Program-made: the position numbers and the translations under genes
Notes under the pieces: generated by a model
The model's database searches: none
The model's input: only the letters and a program-made list of their open reading frames with translations
Told to the model about the DNA's origin: nothing
Shown here: positions 11,184 to 21,969 of the stretch, piece after piece
Layout of the letters: each line of letters opens with the position of its first letter
Position numbering within the stretch: position 1 is the first letter of the stretch
NCBI GenBank assembly: GCA_011799875.1
Contig: CM022302.1
Coordinates: forward strand, 201,978,086 to 202,042,085
DNA from: Thinopyrum elongatum
Taxonomy: Eukaryota > Streptophyta > Magnoliopsida > Poales > Poaceae
Direction: 5' to 3'
Length of the DNA: 64,000 nt

Positions 11184-14001
11184 AGCATCCCCAAGCTTAA
11201 TTCCTGCTCGTCCTCGAGTAGGTAAATGATAAAAACAGAATTTTTGATGTAGAATGCTACCTAACATATTTATCAATGTAATCTTCTTTATTGTGGCAAG
11301 AATATTCAGATCCATAAGATTCAAAACAAAAGTTTAATATTGACATAAAAACAATAATACTTCAAGCATACTAATAAAGCAATCATGTCTTCTCAAAATA
11401 ACATGGCCAAAGAAAGTTATCCCTACAAAATCATATAGTCTGGCTATGCTCCATCATCATCACACAAAGTATTTCATCATGCACAACCCCGATGACAAGC
11501 CAAGCAATTGTTTCATACTTTTGGTGTTCTCAAACTTTTTCAACTTTTACGCAATACATCACCGTGAGCCATGGATATAGAACTATGGGTGGAATAGAAT
11601 ATGGTGGTTGTGGAGAAGACAAAAAGAAGGAGAAAGTCTCACACCAACTAGGTGTATTAACGGGATATGGAGATGCCCATCAATAGATATCAACATGAGT
11701 GAGTAGGGATTGCCACGCAACAGATGCACTAGAGCTATAAGTGTATGAAAGCCCAAAAAGAAACTAAGTGGGTGTGCATCCAACTCGCTTGCTCACGAAG
11801 ACCTAGGGCAATTTGAGGAAGCCCATCATTGGAATAAACAAGCCAAGTTGTATAATGAAAAATTCCCACTAGTATATGAAAGTGACAAAATTGGAGACTC
11901 TCTATCATGAAGATCATGGTGCTACTTTGAAGCACAAGTGTGGAAAAAGGATAGTAACATTGTCCCTTCTCTCTTTTCTCTCATTTTTCTCATTTTTTAT
12001 TTAGGCTTCTTTGGTTTCTTTTATTTTTTGTAAAGTCTGGAGACTCATCCCAACTTGTGAGGGAATCATAGCTTCCATCATCCTTTCCTCACATGGGACA
12101 ATGCTCTAATAATGATGATCATCACACTTTTATTTACTTACAACTCGAAAATTACAACTTGATACTTAGAACATGATATGACTCTATATGAATGCCTCCG
12201 GCAGTGTACCGGGATGTGCTATGATCAAGAGTGACATGTATAAAAAATATGAACGGTGGCCTTGCCACAAATACTATGCCAACCACATGATCATGCAAAG
12301 CAATATGACAATGATGGTGCGTGTCATAATAAATGGAACAGTGGAAGTTGCATGGCAATATATCTCGGAATGGCTGTGAAAATGCCATAATAGGTAGGTA
12401 TGGTGGCTGTTTTGAGGAAAATATATGGTGGGTTTAATGCACCGGCGAAAGTTGCGCGGTACTAGAGAGGTTAGCAATGGTGGAAGGGTGAGATTGTGTA
12501 TAATCCATGGACTCAACATTAGTCATAAAGAAATCACATACTTATTGCAACAATTTATTAGTTATCGAAACAAAGTACTCCAAGCATGCTCCTAGGGGGA
12601 TAGATTGGTAGGAAAAGATCATCGCTCGTCCCCGACCGCCACTCATAAGGAAAACAATCAAAAAATAAATCATGCTCCGACTTCATCACATAACGGTTCA
12701 TCATACGTGCATGCTACGGGAATCACAAACTTTAACACAAGTATTTCTACCAATCCACAATTACTCACTAGCATGACTCTAATATCACAATCTTCATATC
12801 TCAAAACAAATGCAAGGAATCAAACTTCTCATCTTATTCAACGCTCTTTATATGAAAGTTTTTATTATATCCCTCTTGGATGCCCATCATATTAGGACTA
12901 AATTCATAACCTAAGAAAATTACCATGTTGTTTAAGACTCTCAAAATAATATAAGTGAATCATGAGAGTTCAATAATTTCTATAAAATAAAGCCACCGCC
13001 GTGCTCTAAAAAGATATAAGTGAAGCACTAGAGCAAACTGCCTAGCTCAAAAGTTATAAGTGAAGCACATAGAGTATTCTAATAAATTCATGATTCTTTC
13101 ATGTACGTCTAAAAAGGTGTGTACAGAAAGGATGATTGTGTAAAACTAAAAATCAAAGACTCATATCATACAAGACGCTCCAAGCAAAACACATATCATG
13201 GGGTGAATAAAAATATAGCCTCGAGTAAATTTACCGATGGACGAAGACAAAAGAGGGGATGCCATCCGGGGCATCCCCAAGCTTAGATGCTTGGTTGTCC
13301 TTGAATATTACCTTGGGGTGCCTTGTGAATCCCCAAGCTTAGGCTCTTGCCACTCCTTATTCCGATGTCCATCAAATCTTTACCCAAAACTAGAAAACTT
13401 CACAACACAAAACTCAACAGAAAAACTCATAAGATCCGTTAGTATAATAAAATAAATCACCACTTTAGGTACTATTGTGAACTCATTATTTATTTATATT
13501 GGTGTATTATATACTGTATTCCAACTTCTCCATGGTTCATACCCCTCAATACTACCCATAGATTCATCAAAATAAGCAAACAACACATAGAAAATAGAAT
13601 CTGTCAAAAACAGAAGAGTCTGTAGTAATCTGGAAATTTCGTATACTTCTGTAACTCCAAAAATTATGAAAATTTAGGAAAATCTGGGAAATTTGTATAT
13701 CAATCTTTTGTAAAAAATTGAGAACAAAATCACATTTCCGTGATTTATTGAATTTTTGGCAATGAGCGCAAAAGTTTCTGTTTTTCAGCAAGATCAAATC
13801 AACTATCACCGTAGACCATCCCAAAGGTCTTGCTTGGCTCAAACACTAATTAAAACACCAAAACACAATTATTACAGAGGTAATAATTTTTATTTATTGA
13901 AAAACAGAACCAAAATAAAAAAACATAAAAATAAATAAAATTGGGTTGCCTCCCAACAAGCGCTATTGTTTAACGCCCCTAGCTAGGCATAAAACCTAGA
14001 T
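11184..14001 (-). other. Nest-2 internal 3' spacer, non-coding
   Basis: It starts with the polypurine-tract complement and continues as AT-rich sequence homologous to the Nest-1 spacer (5570 onward) and, in reverse, to 30225-31357 of Nest-3. Around 13255-13350 it has two copies of the AAGCTT/CCCCAAGC phrase with CACCCCAAGG between them. No ORF is convincing. Confidence 0.6.
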
Positions 14002-14505
14002 CTAGGTATTGTAATAGAAGTGAGGGAGATCATCCATGCTCATCTTATATTCCCTCCTCTCGGCAGCAAGTTTTCTTTGTGGTAAACAAAAATATTCAAA
14101 GGGGCTAAATTTGATAGGGTATGGATCTATAAGATCAAGTTTGGGAGGAATAGGTTCCTCCTTCGGCCCTTTGTATTTGATAATTATTTCTTCATTGTAA
14201 ACATTCCTTTGATTAAAATCCCTAAGTCTATCCCTAAGCACAAACCCTATACCATTATTTTGTATAGCAAAATTGTGATTGAGCTCAGAAATTTTATCAA
14301 TCAAAACATCGGTAGGGACCTTTTTTCTTAGGTTTTCATTGTAAGCAGCATAATCTGGAGATTGTAATCTCCTAGTTTCTTCTTGATTAAAAGGGATATC
14401 TTCTATAGGAGGACAACCACCATTAATATTATAATGAGAAAATATTTCACCGGCTTCTTTCATAATGAACCTAAACTCGTGAGCTAAAATATAGTGGTGA
14501 CACAT
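14002..14505 (-). CDS. Nest-2 internal ORF, unknown function
   Basis: 167 residues on the minus strand, from MCHHYILAHEF to a stop at 14002. Visible pieces are an EIFSHYNINGG start, an NFAIQNNGIGFVLRDRLRDF segment, a Lys/Glu/Pro-rich KYKGPKEEPIPPK stretch and a final MSMDDLPHFYYN. No zinc knuckle, protease or polymerase motif is present. It differs from the Nest-1 ORF although the LTR type, primer site and 3' spacer are shared. I do not recognise the family. Confidence 0.45.
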   Translation of the reverse strand: MCHHYILAHEFRFIMKEAGEIFSHYNINGGCPPIEDIPFNQEETRRLQSPDYAAYNENLRKKVPTDVLIDKISELNHNFAIQNNGIGFVLRDRLRDFNQRNVYNEEIIIKYKGPKEEPIPPKLDLIDPYPIKFSPFEYFCLPQRKLAAERREYKMSMDDLPHFYYNT

Positions 14506-14659
14506 TTAACGGAAGGATCATGAATATTGGAAAACTCTAGTAAAAGCCTTTGTATGCATGGATGCATGTGAACAAATTGTCTTTCAAATTCAACTATAAG
14601 CAAGGATATTGCATCCACAAGGCTAATTGTTTAATTCAGAATTTACCCTCCAAGCATAG

Positions 14660-14911
14660 TTAAGTACCGGCACAAGTGAAGAAATCTTGAATCACCCCTT
14701 TTCCAATAATATTACCGCTACCAACACAGAGTTCTTTAGTATGAATAATAGTGGGTTCTTCTTCATGAGGATCATTATTGCTAAAATCATTAAAACTTCC
14801 TTCAAGGTTATTGCTTTCTTTTTCAATGATAAACTCCCCAGGTTCATACATGATAGCAAGAAACCAAGCTAGCAAACGAGCAAACAAAAAGCAAACGAAA
14901 AAGACAAACAA
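14660..14911 (-). CDS. Nest-2 first ORF, short, unknown function
   Basis: 83 residues, with a hydrophobic start (MFVFFVCFLFARLLAWFLAIM) that may be translated leader sequence, and a likelier beginning at the inner MYEPGEFIIEKES. It is acidic, with FNDFSNNDPHEEE. It stops 150 bp before the next ORF (14505-14002), so the two may be one ancestral reading frame broken by mutations. No domain was recognised. Confidence 0.35.
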   Translation of the reverse strand: MFVFFVCFLFARLLAWFLAIMYEPGEFIIEKESNNLEGSFNDFSNNDPHEEEPTIIHTKELCVGSGNIIGKGVIQDFFTCAGT

Positions 14912-15060
14912 AAGAAGGGCAAATAAAAAGGCAATTCTTTTTGTGTTTTTCTGAAAACATATTAGAAGTGGGGGAGAGGAAAACGAGAGGCAAATGGAAA
15001 ATAGTGTAATGCAAGAGATGAGAGTTTATGATGGGTACTTGGTAGGCTTGATGTAGAACC

Positions 15061-15078
15061 TCCCCGGCAACGGCGCCA
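15061..15078 (-). other. Nest-2 primer binding site (tRNA-Asp)
   Basis: The plus strand reads TCCCCGGCAACGGCGCCA, the exact 3' end of plant tRNA-Asp, 11 bp before the LTR edge at 15090. It is the same primer and the same spacing as in Nest-1. Confidence 0.85.
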
Positions 15079-15089
15079 GAAATTCTTCC

Positions 15090-15770
15090 TGCTAATTCTT
15101 GAGCTTGCGTTGATTTTTCCCTTGAAGAGGAAAGGGTGATGCAGCAAAGTAGAGATAAGTATTTCCCTCAGTTAAGAACTAAGGTATCAATCCAGTAGGA
15201 GGCACAATCAAGTCTCCAATCTATGCACCTGCACAAACTAACAAACACTTGCACTCAACGCAGAAAAGGGGTTGTCAATCCCTTCACGGTCTCGAACAAG
15301 AGTGAGATCTAATAGAAATAGGTATAAAAGATTACTAAAACGTAAAACAAAGTAAAATCAAATAAATTGCAGCAAGATATGTTTGGGTTTTTTGGTTTAT
15401 AGATCTGAAAATATATGATGGAAAATAGACCCGGGGGCAGTAGGTTTCACTAGAGGCTTCTCTCTTGAAGATAGCATACGGTGGGTGACCAAATTACTGT
15501 TGAGCAATTGATAGAAAAGCGCAAACTATGACGATATCTAAGGCAATGGTCATGAATATAGGCATCACATCCATGACAGTAGACCGAAACAGTTCTGCAT
15601 CTACTACTATTACTCCACACATCGGCCCACTCCTGCCTGCATCTAGAGTATTAATTTCATAAGAACAGAGCAACGCTTTAAGTAAGATGACATGATGTAG
15701 AGGGATAAACTCAAGCAATATGATGAAAACCCCATCTTTTTATCCTCGATGGCAACAATACAATACGTGT
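15090..15770 (-). repeat. Nest-2 5' LTR, first part
   Basis: It starts TGCTAATTC and follows the 3' LTR (9608 onward) to CAATACGTG, where a solo LTR is inserted. The LTR continues at 17363. Confidence 0.85.
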
Positions 15771-17357
15771 TGATACGTCTCCAACGTATCTATAATTTTT
15801 TATTGTTCCATGCTATTATATTATCTGTTTTGGATGTTTTATATGCATTAATGTGCTATTTTATATTATTTTTGGGACTAACCTATTAACCTAGAGCCCA
15901 GTGTTAGTTTCTGTTTTTTCCTTGTTATTTAGCTTCGTGGAAAAGGAATACCAAACGGAGTCCACACGGAATAAAATCTTCGTGATGATTTTTCTTGGAC
16001 CAGAAGACACCCAGGAGACTTGGAGATGAAGTCGGAGGAGCCACGAGGCGGCCACAAGGGTGGAGTGCGCGCCCAGGGGGGTAGGGCGCGCCCCCTACCT
16101 TGTGGGCCCTCCATGACCCTCCTGACCTAATTCTTTCGCCTATATATTCACATATGTTCCCAAACCACCAGAAGCATCCACGAAAACACTTTTCCACCGC
16201 CACAACCTTCTGTACCCGTGAGATCCCATCTAGGGACCTTTTCTAGCACCCTGTCGGAGGGGGATTCGATCGCAAAGGGCTTCTACATCAACCCTATTGC
16301 CCTTTCGATGAAGCGTGAGTAGTTTACCTCAGACCTACGGGTCCATAGCTAGTAGCTAGATGGCTTCTTCTCTCTCTTTGATTCTCAATACCATATTCTC
16401 CTCGATGTTCTTGGAGATCTATTCGATGTAATACTTTTTTGCGGTGTGTTTGCCGAGATCCGATGAATTGTGGATTTATGATCAGATTATCTATGAATAT
16501 TATTTGAATCTTCTCTGAATTCTTTTATGCATGATTTGGTATCTTTGTAATTTTCTTCGAACTATCGGTTTGGTTTGGCCATCTAGATTGGTTTTTCTTG
16601 CAATGGGAGAAGTGCTTAGCTTTGGGTTCAATATTGCGGTGTCCTTTCCCAGTGACAGTAGGGGCAGCAAGGCACGTACTGTATTGTTGCCATCGAGGAT
16701 AAAAAGATGGGGTTTACATCATATTGCTTGAGTTTATTCCTCTACATCATGTCATCTTACTTAATGCGTTACTCTGTTCTTCATGAACTTAATACTCTAG
16801 ATGCAGGCAGGAGTCGGTTGACGTGTGGAGTAATAGTAGTAGATGCAGAATCGTTTCGGTCTACTTGACAAGAACGTGATGCGTATATTCATGATCGTTG
16901 CCTTAGATATCGTCATAACTTTGCGCTTTTCTATCAATTGCTCGGCAGTAATTTGTTCACCCACTGTATTATTTTCTATCTTGAGAGAAGCCTCTAGTGA
17001 AACCTATGGCCCCCGGGTCTATTTTCTATCATATAAGTTTCCGATCTACTATTTTGCAATCTTTTACTTTCCGATCTATAAACCAAAAATACCAAAAATA
17101 TTAACTTCATCTTTTATTTAGTTTCATCTATATCTATCAGATCTCACTTTTGCAAGTAACCGTGAAGGGATTGACAACCCCTTTATCGCATTGGGTGCAA
17201 GTTGTTTGATTGTTTGTGCAGGTATTCGGTGATTTGTGCGTTGTCTCCTACTGGATTGATACCTTGGTTCTCAAACTGAGGGAAATACTTATCTCTACTT
17301 TGCTGCATCACCCTTTCCTCTTCAAGGGAAAAACCAACGCAAGCTCAAGAAGTAGCA
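15771..17357 (+). repeat. solo LTR of the TGATACG family inside the Nest-2 5' LTR
   Basis: 1587 bp, from TGATACGTCTCC at 15771 to GAAGTAGCA at 17357, in the opposite direction to the host LTR. A TATATATT box lies at about 16140. The flanking 5-mers are CGTGT and TGTGC; the uninterrupted copy near 10289 reads CGTGC, so each flank carries one C-to-T change from a CGTGC duplication. No internal sequence remains, so it arose by LTR-LTR recombination. Confidence 0.8.
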
Positions 17358-17362
17358 TGTGC

Positions 17363-18258
17363 CTCGCTACCCCTTCTGTCATTGGGTGAGGACACCGCAA
17401 GATTGAACCCAAAACTAAGCACCTCTCCCATTGCAAAAAAACCAATCTAGTTGGCCAAACCAAACCGATAGTTCGAAGAGAAATACAAATATATCTTAAT
17501 CATGCATAAAAGAGTTCAGAAAAGACTCAAATAATATTCAAACATAATCTGATCATAAATCCACAATTCATCGAATCTCAACAAACACACTTCAAAAAGT
17601 ATTACATCGAATAGATCTCCAAGAACATCGAGGAGAACAGAGGCTTGTATTGATGATCAAAGAAAGATAAGAAGACATCTAGCTACTAGCTATGGACCCG
17701 TACGTCTGTGGTAAACTACTCATGCATAATCGGAAGGGCAGCAAGGTTGATGTAGAGGCCCTCCATGATCGAATCCCCTCCGGCAGGGTGACGGAAAAGG
17801 CCCAAGATGGGATCTCATGGGAACAGAGGCTTGCGGCGGCGGAAAAGTATTTTGGTGGACGCTTCTGGTGGTTTGGGAATATTTGGGAATTTATAGAGCA
17901 AGAATTAGGGTTAGGAGACCCCCGAAGGGCACATAAGCCCTCAGGGTGCCCCCCAGGGGCGTGCCTGGCAGGCTTGTGGCCTCCTCGACCATCTCCTACC
18001 TTCCTCTCCAAGCTCCGTGGATGTCTTCTGGTCCAAGAAAAATCATCATAAAGTTTTATTCCGTTTGGACTCCGTTTGATATTCCTTTTCTTTAAAACTC
18101 AAAAACAAGAAAAAAACAAAAACTGGCACTGAGCTCTAGGTTAATAGGTTAGTCCAAAAATAATATAAAATAGCATATTAATGCATATAAAACATCCAAA
18201 ACAGATAATATAATAGCATGGAACAATAAAAAATTATAGATACGTTGGAGACGTATCA
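17363..18258 (-). repeat. Nest-2 5' LTR, second part
   Basis: Continues the LTR interrupted at 15770 and ends ACGTATCA at 18258, matching 10287-11183. Confidence 0.85.
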
Positions 18259-18822
18259 CCCCCCTAGATGGGAGGAGGGTTTCCCCTCTGGTCCATGGCC
18301 TCCATGGCGGCGGAGGGGCGGGAGCCCTCCGAGATTAGATCTATCTCTCTGTTTCGCATTTTTGTTTTCTGGCCTTTCACCGTTTCTAAAATTGCCAGAG
18401 ATCCGTAACTCCGATTGGGCTGAAATTTTAACATGATTTTTATCCGGATATAAGCTTCCTTGCGGCCGAAGGACACCTCGAATTGACCTACGGGGTTGCC
18501 AGAAGCTTGCCAGCCACGCCCTGGGTAGGGGGGCGTGCCCCTTGAGCTTGTGGGCCGCTCGGGCATCGTCTCGCGTTGATTCCACTTCCCAAAAATCACA
18601 TATATTTCAAAATAAATCTCCATAAATTTTTATCGCATTTGGACTTTGTTTGGGATGGATATTGTGCGAAACAAAAAACAAGCAACACACAGGAACTGGC
18701 ACTGGGTACTGGATCAATATGTTAGTCCCAAAAATAATATAAAATATTGCCAAAAGTATGTGAAAGTTGTAGAATATTGGCATGAAACAATCCAAAATTA
18801 TAGATACTACAGAGACGTATCA
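18259..18822 (-). repeat. Nest-1 5' LTR, second part
   Basis: It resumes at a run of C followed by TAGATGGGAGGAGGG, matching 5000-5569 of the 3' LTR, and ends GACGTATCA at 18822 next to the AGTAC duplication. Confidence 0.85.
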
Positions 18823-19785
18823 AGTACATGATCCAATTCTTTTATGTCTCCTTCCCGGGAAGTGCTGACTCCTGGATCTCATCATCTGGTATTGGTGTCC
18901 ATTCCGCAATGAATTCAGCTAATGCTTTGCTCTGGATAGTTGATGTACTCTCAAACTTGAGCGCAAAGCTTGACAACTCTAATGCCCATTCCACTATCCT
19001 GTCGGTCGCCTCTGGATTCCTCAGAATGCGCTGCAGCGGGAAGCAGGTGACCACAATGATCTCATGTGCTTGAAAATAGTGGCGCAACATTTTTGGAAGC
19101 CATGAGCAGGCCAAAGAGCAACTTCTGCACGCCCAAATACCTCGATCTAGCTCCTTGCAACAGAGAGCTGACAAACTAAACTGGCCATTGCACCACTTTC
19201 TTTTTTGATTTTACTTGTTGTTCAGCTATTTCTTTTTGTACGTCTTTTGTTTTGCCAGCGCCTGGGCTTGCCGGGCAAGACATTACTTCATCACGGGGAG
19301 GTTTTGCCATGATTGCTTCTTCATTGCCGGTTTCCCTTTGCGCAACCAGTGCAGCGCTAACCACATGATTCATTGCCTCCAAGTATAGTAGCAACGACTC
19401 TTGTGGTTTAGGTGCAACTAGAGTTGGCGCAGAGGACAAGTATTTTTTCAGGTCTTGCAGCGCAACCTCCGCTTCTAGAGTCCATTTTACTGGACCGGCC
19501 TTTTTCAATATCTTGAAGAAAGGTAGAGCGCGCTCAGCAGACTTTGAAATAAACCTGCTTAAAGCCGCAATGCAGCCAGTAAGACGCATCATGTCCTTGA
19601 CAGTTTTGGGTGCTTGAATTTGTTCAATAGCCTTGATCTTGTCGGGGTTCACCTCGATCCCTCACTGAGATATAAAGAATCCAAGGAGCTTGCCGGAGGG
19701 AACACCGAACACACACTTCTCGAGGTTGACCTTCATATTGATCTTCCATAAGTTGGAAAAGGTTTCCTCCAAATCTTGAATCAAA
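18823..19785 (-). pseudogene. RT C-terminal part and first RNase H of the Tat-type element
   Basis: From the solo LTR downward on the minus strand the frame gives LIQDLEETF, then NLEKCVFGVPSGKLLGFFIS (RT palm/thumb), NPDKIKAIEQIQAPK, LTGCIAALSRFISK, PFFKILKK and a broken RNase H with LRHYFQAHEI, RIVEWALELSSF and ALAEFIAEWT. Stops and frameshifts occur near 19655 and 19175. It ends at the AGTAC duplication and its continuation is at 4043 and below. Confidence 0.8.
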
Positions 19786-19790
19786 GTGGA

Positions 19791-20453
19791 TGTTGGGGAC
19801 ACACATAATAGGTAGGCCCACGAAGGGTCAAAATGTATTAAAGCATGGGGTCCACACATCAGGTGGGTCTAGATAAATTTCATACAGACATACTATCCAC
19901 TTGGACAAGCAACATACTATCCACTCGGACAAGCAACATACTATCCACTCGGACAAGCAACATACCATCCACTCGGACAAACAGCATACTATCCACTCGA
20001 AAGACAATCAACCACTCGGTCGTATGGCTCACTCGGATATGCAAAGACCAACAGTCGACAAGGCAGTCGAAGCATCATCTGACCTTATGGCATCAATGCC
20101 CAACTTTGTAACATAGGAGGTGAGGGGGTGGCGCACTCTATATAAGCCACCCCTCACCACTAGACTAAGGGGACAGGCCCTCATTCTTCTCCTCTAGCTC
20201 TCATCTCTCTCCCTCGCCATTAGTCTTAGGACTTAGCTCTGGCATGGAGATCCGTTCTCCTCTCTCTCTCTCATTGTAATCTCTGGATACATACTCAGAT
20301 AAACAAAACCTCTCCGGAGCATGAGACGTAGGGTTGTTATCTCCACCGCGAGAGGCCTGAACTCGCTAAAACCACCGTGTCACCCATATGCATCTCGATA
20401 GATCATGCTCCTTTACCCTATCCCTTATTATTGTAGTAATGGTTCCCACGATA
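19791..20453 (+). repeat. solo LTR inserted in the Tat RT, with 24-bp internal repeats
   Basis: 663 bp, starting TGTTGGGGACAC and ending CCCACGATA (probably CGACA before mutation), with a perfect GTGGA duplication at 19786-19790 and 20454-20458. TATATAA at 20139-20145 gives plus orientation. The RT frame is restored when it is removed. Five tandem units of 24 bp (core ACATACTATCCACTCGGACA) lie at 19888-20007. The family is not identified. Confidence 0.8.
19888..20007. repeat. 24-bp tandem repeat, five units
   Basis: Units start at 19888, 19912, 19936, 19960 and 19984 and share ATACTATCCACTCGGACAA with few changes. They lie in the U3 part of the solo LTR, upstream of its TATA box, where such repeats can act as enhancer-like arrays. 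Confidence 0.85.
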
Positions 20454-20458
20454 GTGGA

Positions 20459-21050
20459 CTTTTCCTTGGTCTTGACCATGATATCATCCATATAGGCCTC
20501 TATGTTCATGTGCAATTGTGGCTCAAAACCAATCTGAACTGCCCTTGCAAATGTTGAAACCGCGCTCTTTAGTCCGAAAGGCATCCGTACAAAGCAGTAC
20601 ATGCCACATGGAGTAATGAACGCGGTCTTTTCCTCATCTTCCTTGGACATGAATATCTCGTGATACCTGGAGTAAGCGTCAAGAAATGAGAGCAAATCAC
20701 AGCTGGCAGTGGAATCCACAATCTAGTCGATATGCGGCTAGGGGAAAGATCCTTTGGACATGCTTTATTAAGATCAGTGTAGTCAATGCAAAGCCTCCAT
20801 TTCCCATTTTCCTTGTGCACGGTAACCGGATTCGCCAACCAAGTTGGGTGTAGGACTCCCCTGACCAGGCCAGCTGCCTCGAGTTTCTTAATTTCTTTTG
20901 CTATAACTGTTGCCGCTCCAAAGCTTGTTTCCTGACCTTTTGCTTGACAGGTCGAGTGTGAGGGCAGATAGCAAGGTGGTGCTCAATTACCTCCCTGGGA
21001 ACACCGGGGATGTCAGATGGTTGCCATGCAAACACATCTACATTCGTTCG
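20459..21050 (-). pseudogene. RT N-terminal part of the Tat-type element
   Basis: The minus strand gives the connecting part FAWQPSDIPGVPREVIEHHL, then ANPVTVHKENGKWRLCIDYTDLNKACPKD, FLDAYSRYHEIFM, TAFITPCGMYCFVRMPFGLK and the catalytic motif AYMDDIMVKTK, followed by the solo LTR. Frameshifts separate the CIDYTDLN and DAYSRYHE segments near 20720. The YMDD variant keeps both catalytic Asp residues. Confidence 0.8.
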
Positions 21051-21074
21051 CAGGAAGGTAATGAGCGCGCTTTC

Positions 21075-21928
21075 CTATTTGCTATCTAGAGTCGCACCGA
21101 TGATGAAGGTACCGTCAGTGGCATCCTCCCTCGCCAGCACCTTCTTCGTTGCATGTGGGGTGGACTTGGGCCTCTTGCCAGTAAGGCTTTCTGGTGAGTC
21201 CTCGACGGGTGCGCAGCACTCCGAAGAGGCGCACTTCCTGGAAGGCTCAGTGGATGTCTTGCCTGACTTTTTGTTATTCTTTGCTTTGGAGGGAGCTGTT
21301 GTTTTGCTAGTTTCTGCTGCGACCGCGTCTCTGTAGAGTTTGTCCATGCAAATGACTGCATCTTTCTTGTCAGAGTTGATGAAAATGACGCCCATGGGCC
21401 CCGGCATCTTCAACGTGTTGTAGGCATAATGTGATGCTGCCATGAATCTGGTCAAGGCCGGACGGCCAAGAATTCCATTGAACGGGAAGGGGATCTTCAC
21501 CACATCGAACACAACCTTCTCCGTCCTGTAATTTAGTTCCCTGCCAAACATCACCGGCAACGTGATCTTCCCTTTAGTTGGCTCCTTCCGGGGTTGATTC
21601 CTTGGAATGTCCCCATTTTCTGGAGCTCTTCCTCGGGGATCTATAGCCTCTTGATCACCTCGGGGGAGATCAAGTTCAAGCCAGCTCCACCGTCAACTAG
21701 TATTTTCGTGACCTTGAGGTTGCGTATTGTTGGTAAGACCAACAAAGGCAAACACCCAACCGCAGTTGTAAGATCAGGGTGATCCTCAGCATCGAAAATA
21801 ATAGGCGTGTGATACCACTTGAGGGGCTTTTGTGCATTTGCTGTCGGTTCTGCCGCATTGACTTCCCGTGCCCACTGTTTGAATTGGCGGTGGGAGGAGT
21901 GCAAAGATGCACCTCTGTCAATGCACAT
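21075..21928 (-). pseudogene. aspartic protease region of the Tat-type element
   Basis: One frame (21928-21641) has TPIIFDAEDHPDLTTAVG and the protease core ILVDGGAGLNLISPEVI; the next (21560-21075) has VMFGRELNYRTEKVVFDVV, FPFNGILGRPALTRFMA and YNTLKMPGPMGVIFI. The DGG core in place of DSG/DTG is usual for this lineage. The frames are out of register near 21600. The tail (AETSKTTAPSKAKNNKKSGK) is the low-complexity link to RT. Confidence 0.75.
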
Positions 21929-21969
21929 GGCCTCTGTTGCCTTCTAGAACTCGTGCTCGCTGGACCCTT

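Larger units (their letters stand above)
9608..18258 (-). mobile_element. Nest-2: non-autonomous TGATACG-type LTR retrotransposon inserted in the Nest-1 LTR
   Basis: It starts TGCTACTTC at 9608 and ends ACGTATCA at 18258, between C runs that form the target duplication CCCCC (9603-9607 and 18259-18263). The intact homologous site in the other Nest-1 LTR (about 4995-5010) confirms the empty site. Without the solo LTR it is about 7.1 kb with LTRs of about 1.58 kb and a 3.9 kb interior that lacks gag and pol motifs. Confidence 0.85.
4044..18822 (-). mobile_element. Nest-1: non-autonomous TGATACG-type LTR retrotransposon
   Basis: The element is flanked by the 5-bp duplication AGTAC (4039-4043 and 18823-18827). 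On the minus strand its LTRs begin TGATACGTCTCC-like and end TACTTGTGGGTTATCA-like. The outer ends have decayed slightly (TAATAACC instead of TGATAACC at 4044). Without the internal insertion it is about 6.1 kb: two LTRs of about 1.52 kb and a 3.1 kb interior with no gag or pol homology. Nest-2 is inserted in its 5' LTR. It probably depended on enzymes of another Gypsy element. Confidence 0.85.

Noticed and set aside
19888..20007. Regular 24-bp direct repeats that could suggest a CRISPR array
   Set aside because: There are no unique spacers, it lies in a plant LTR, and the units abut one another.
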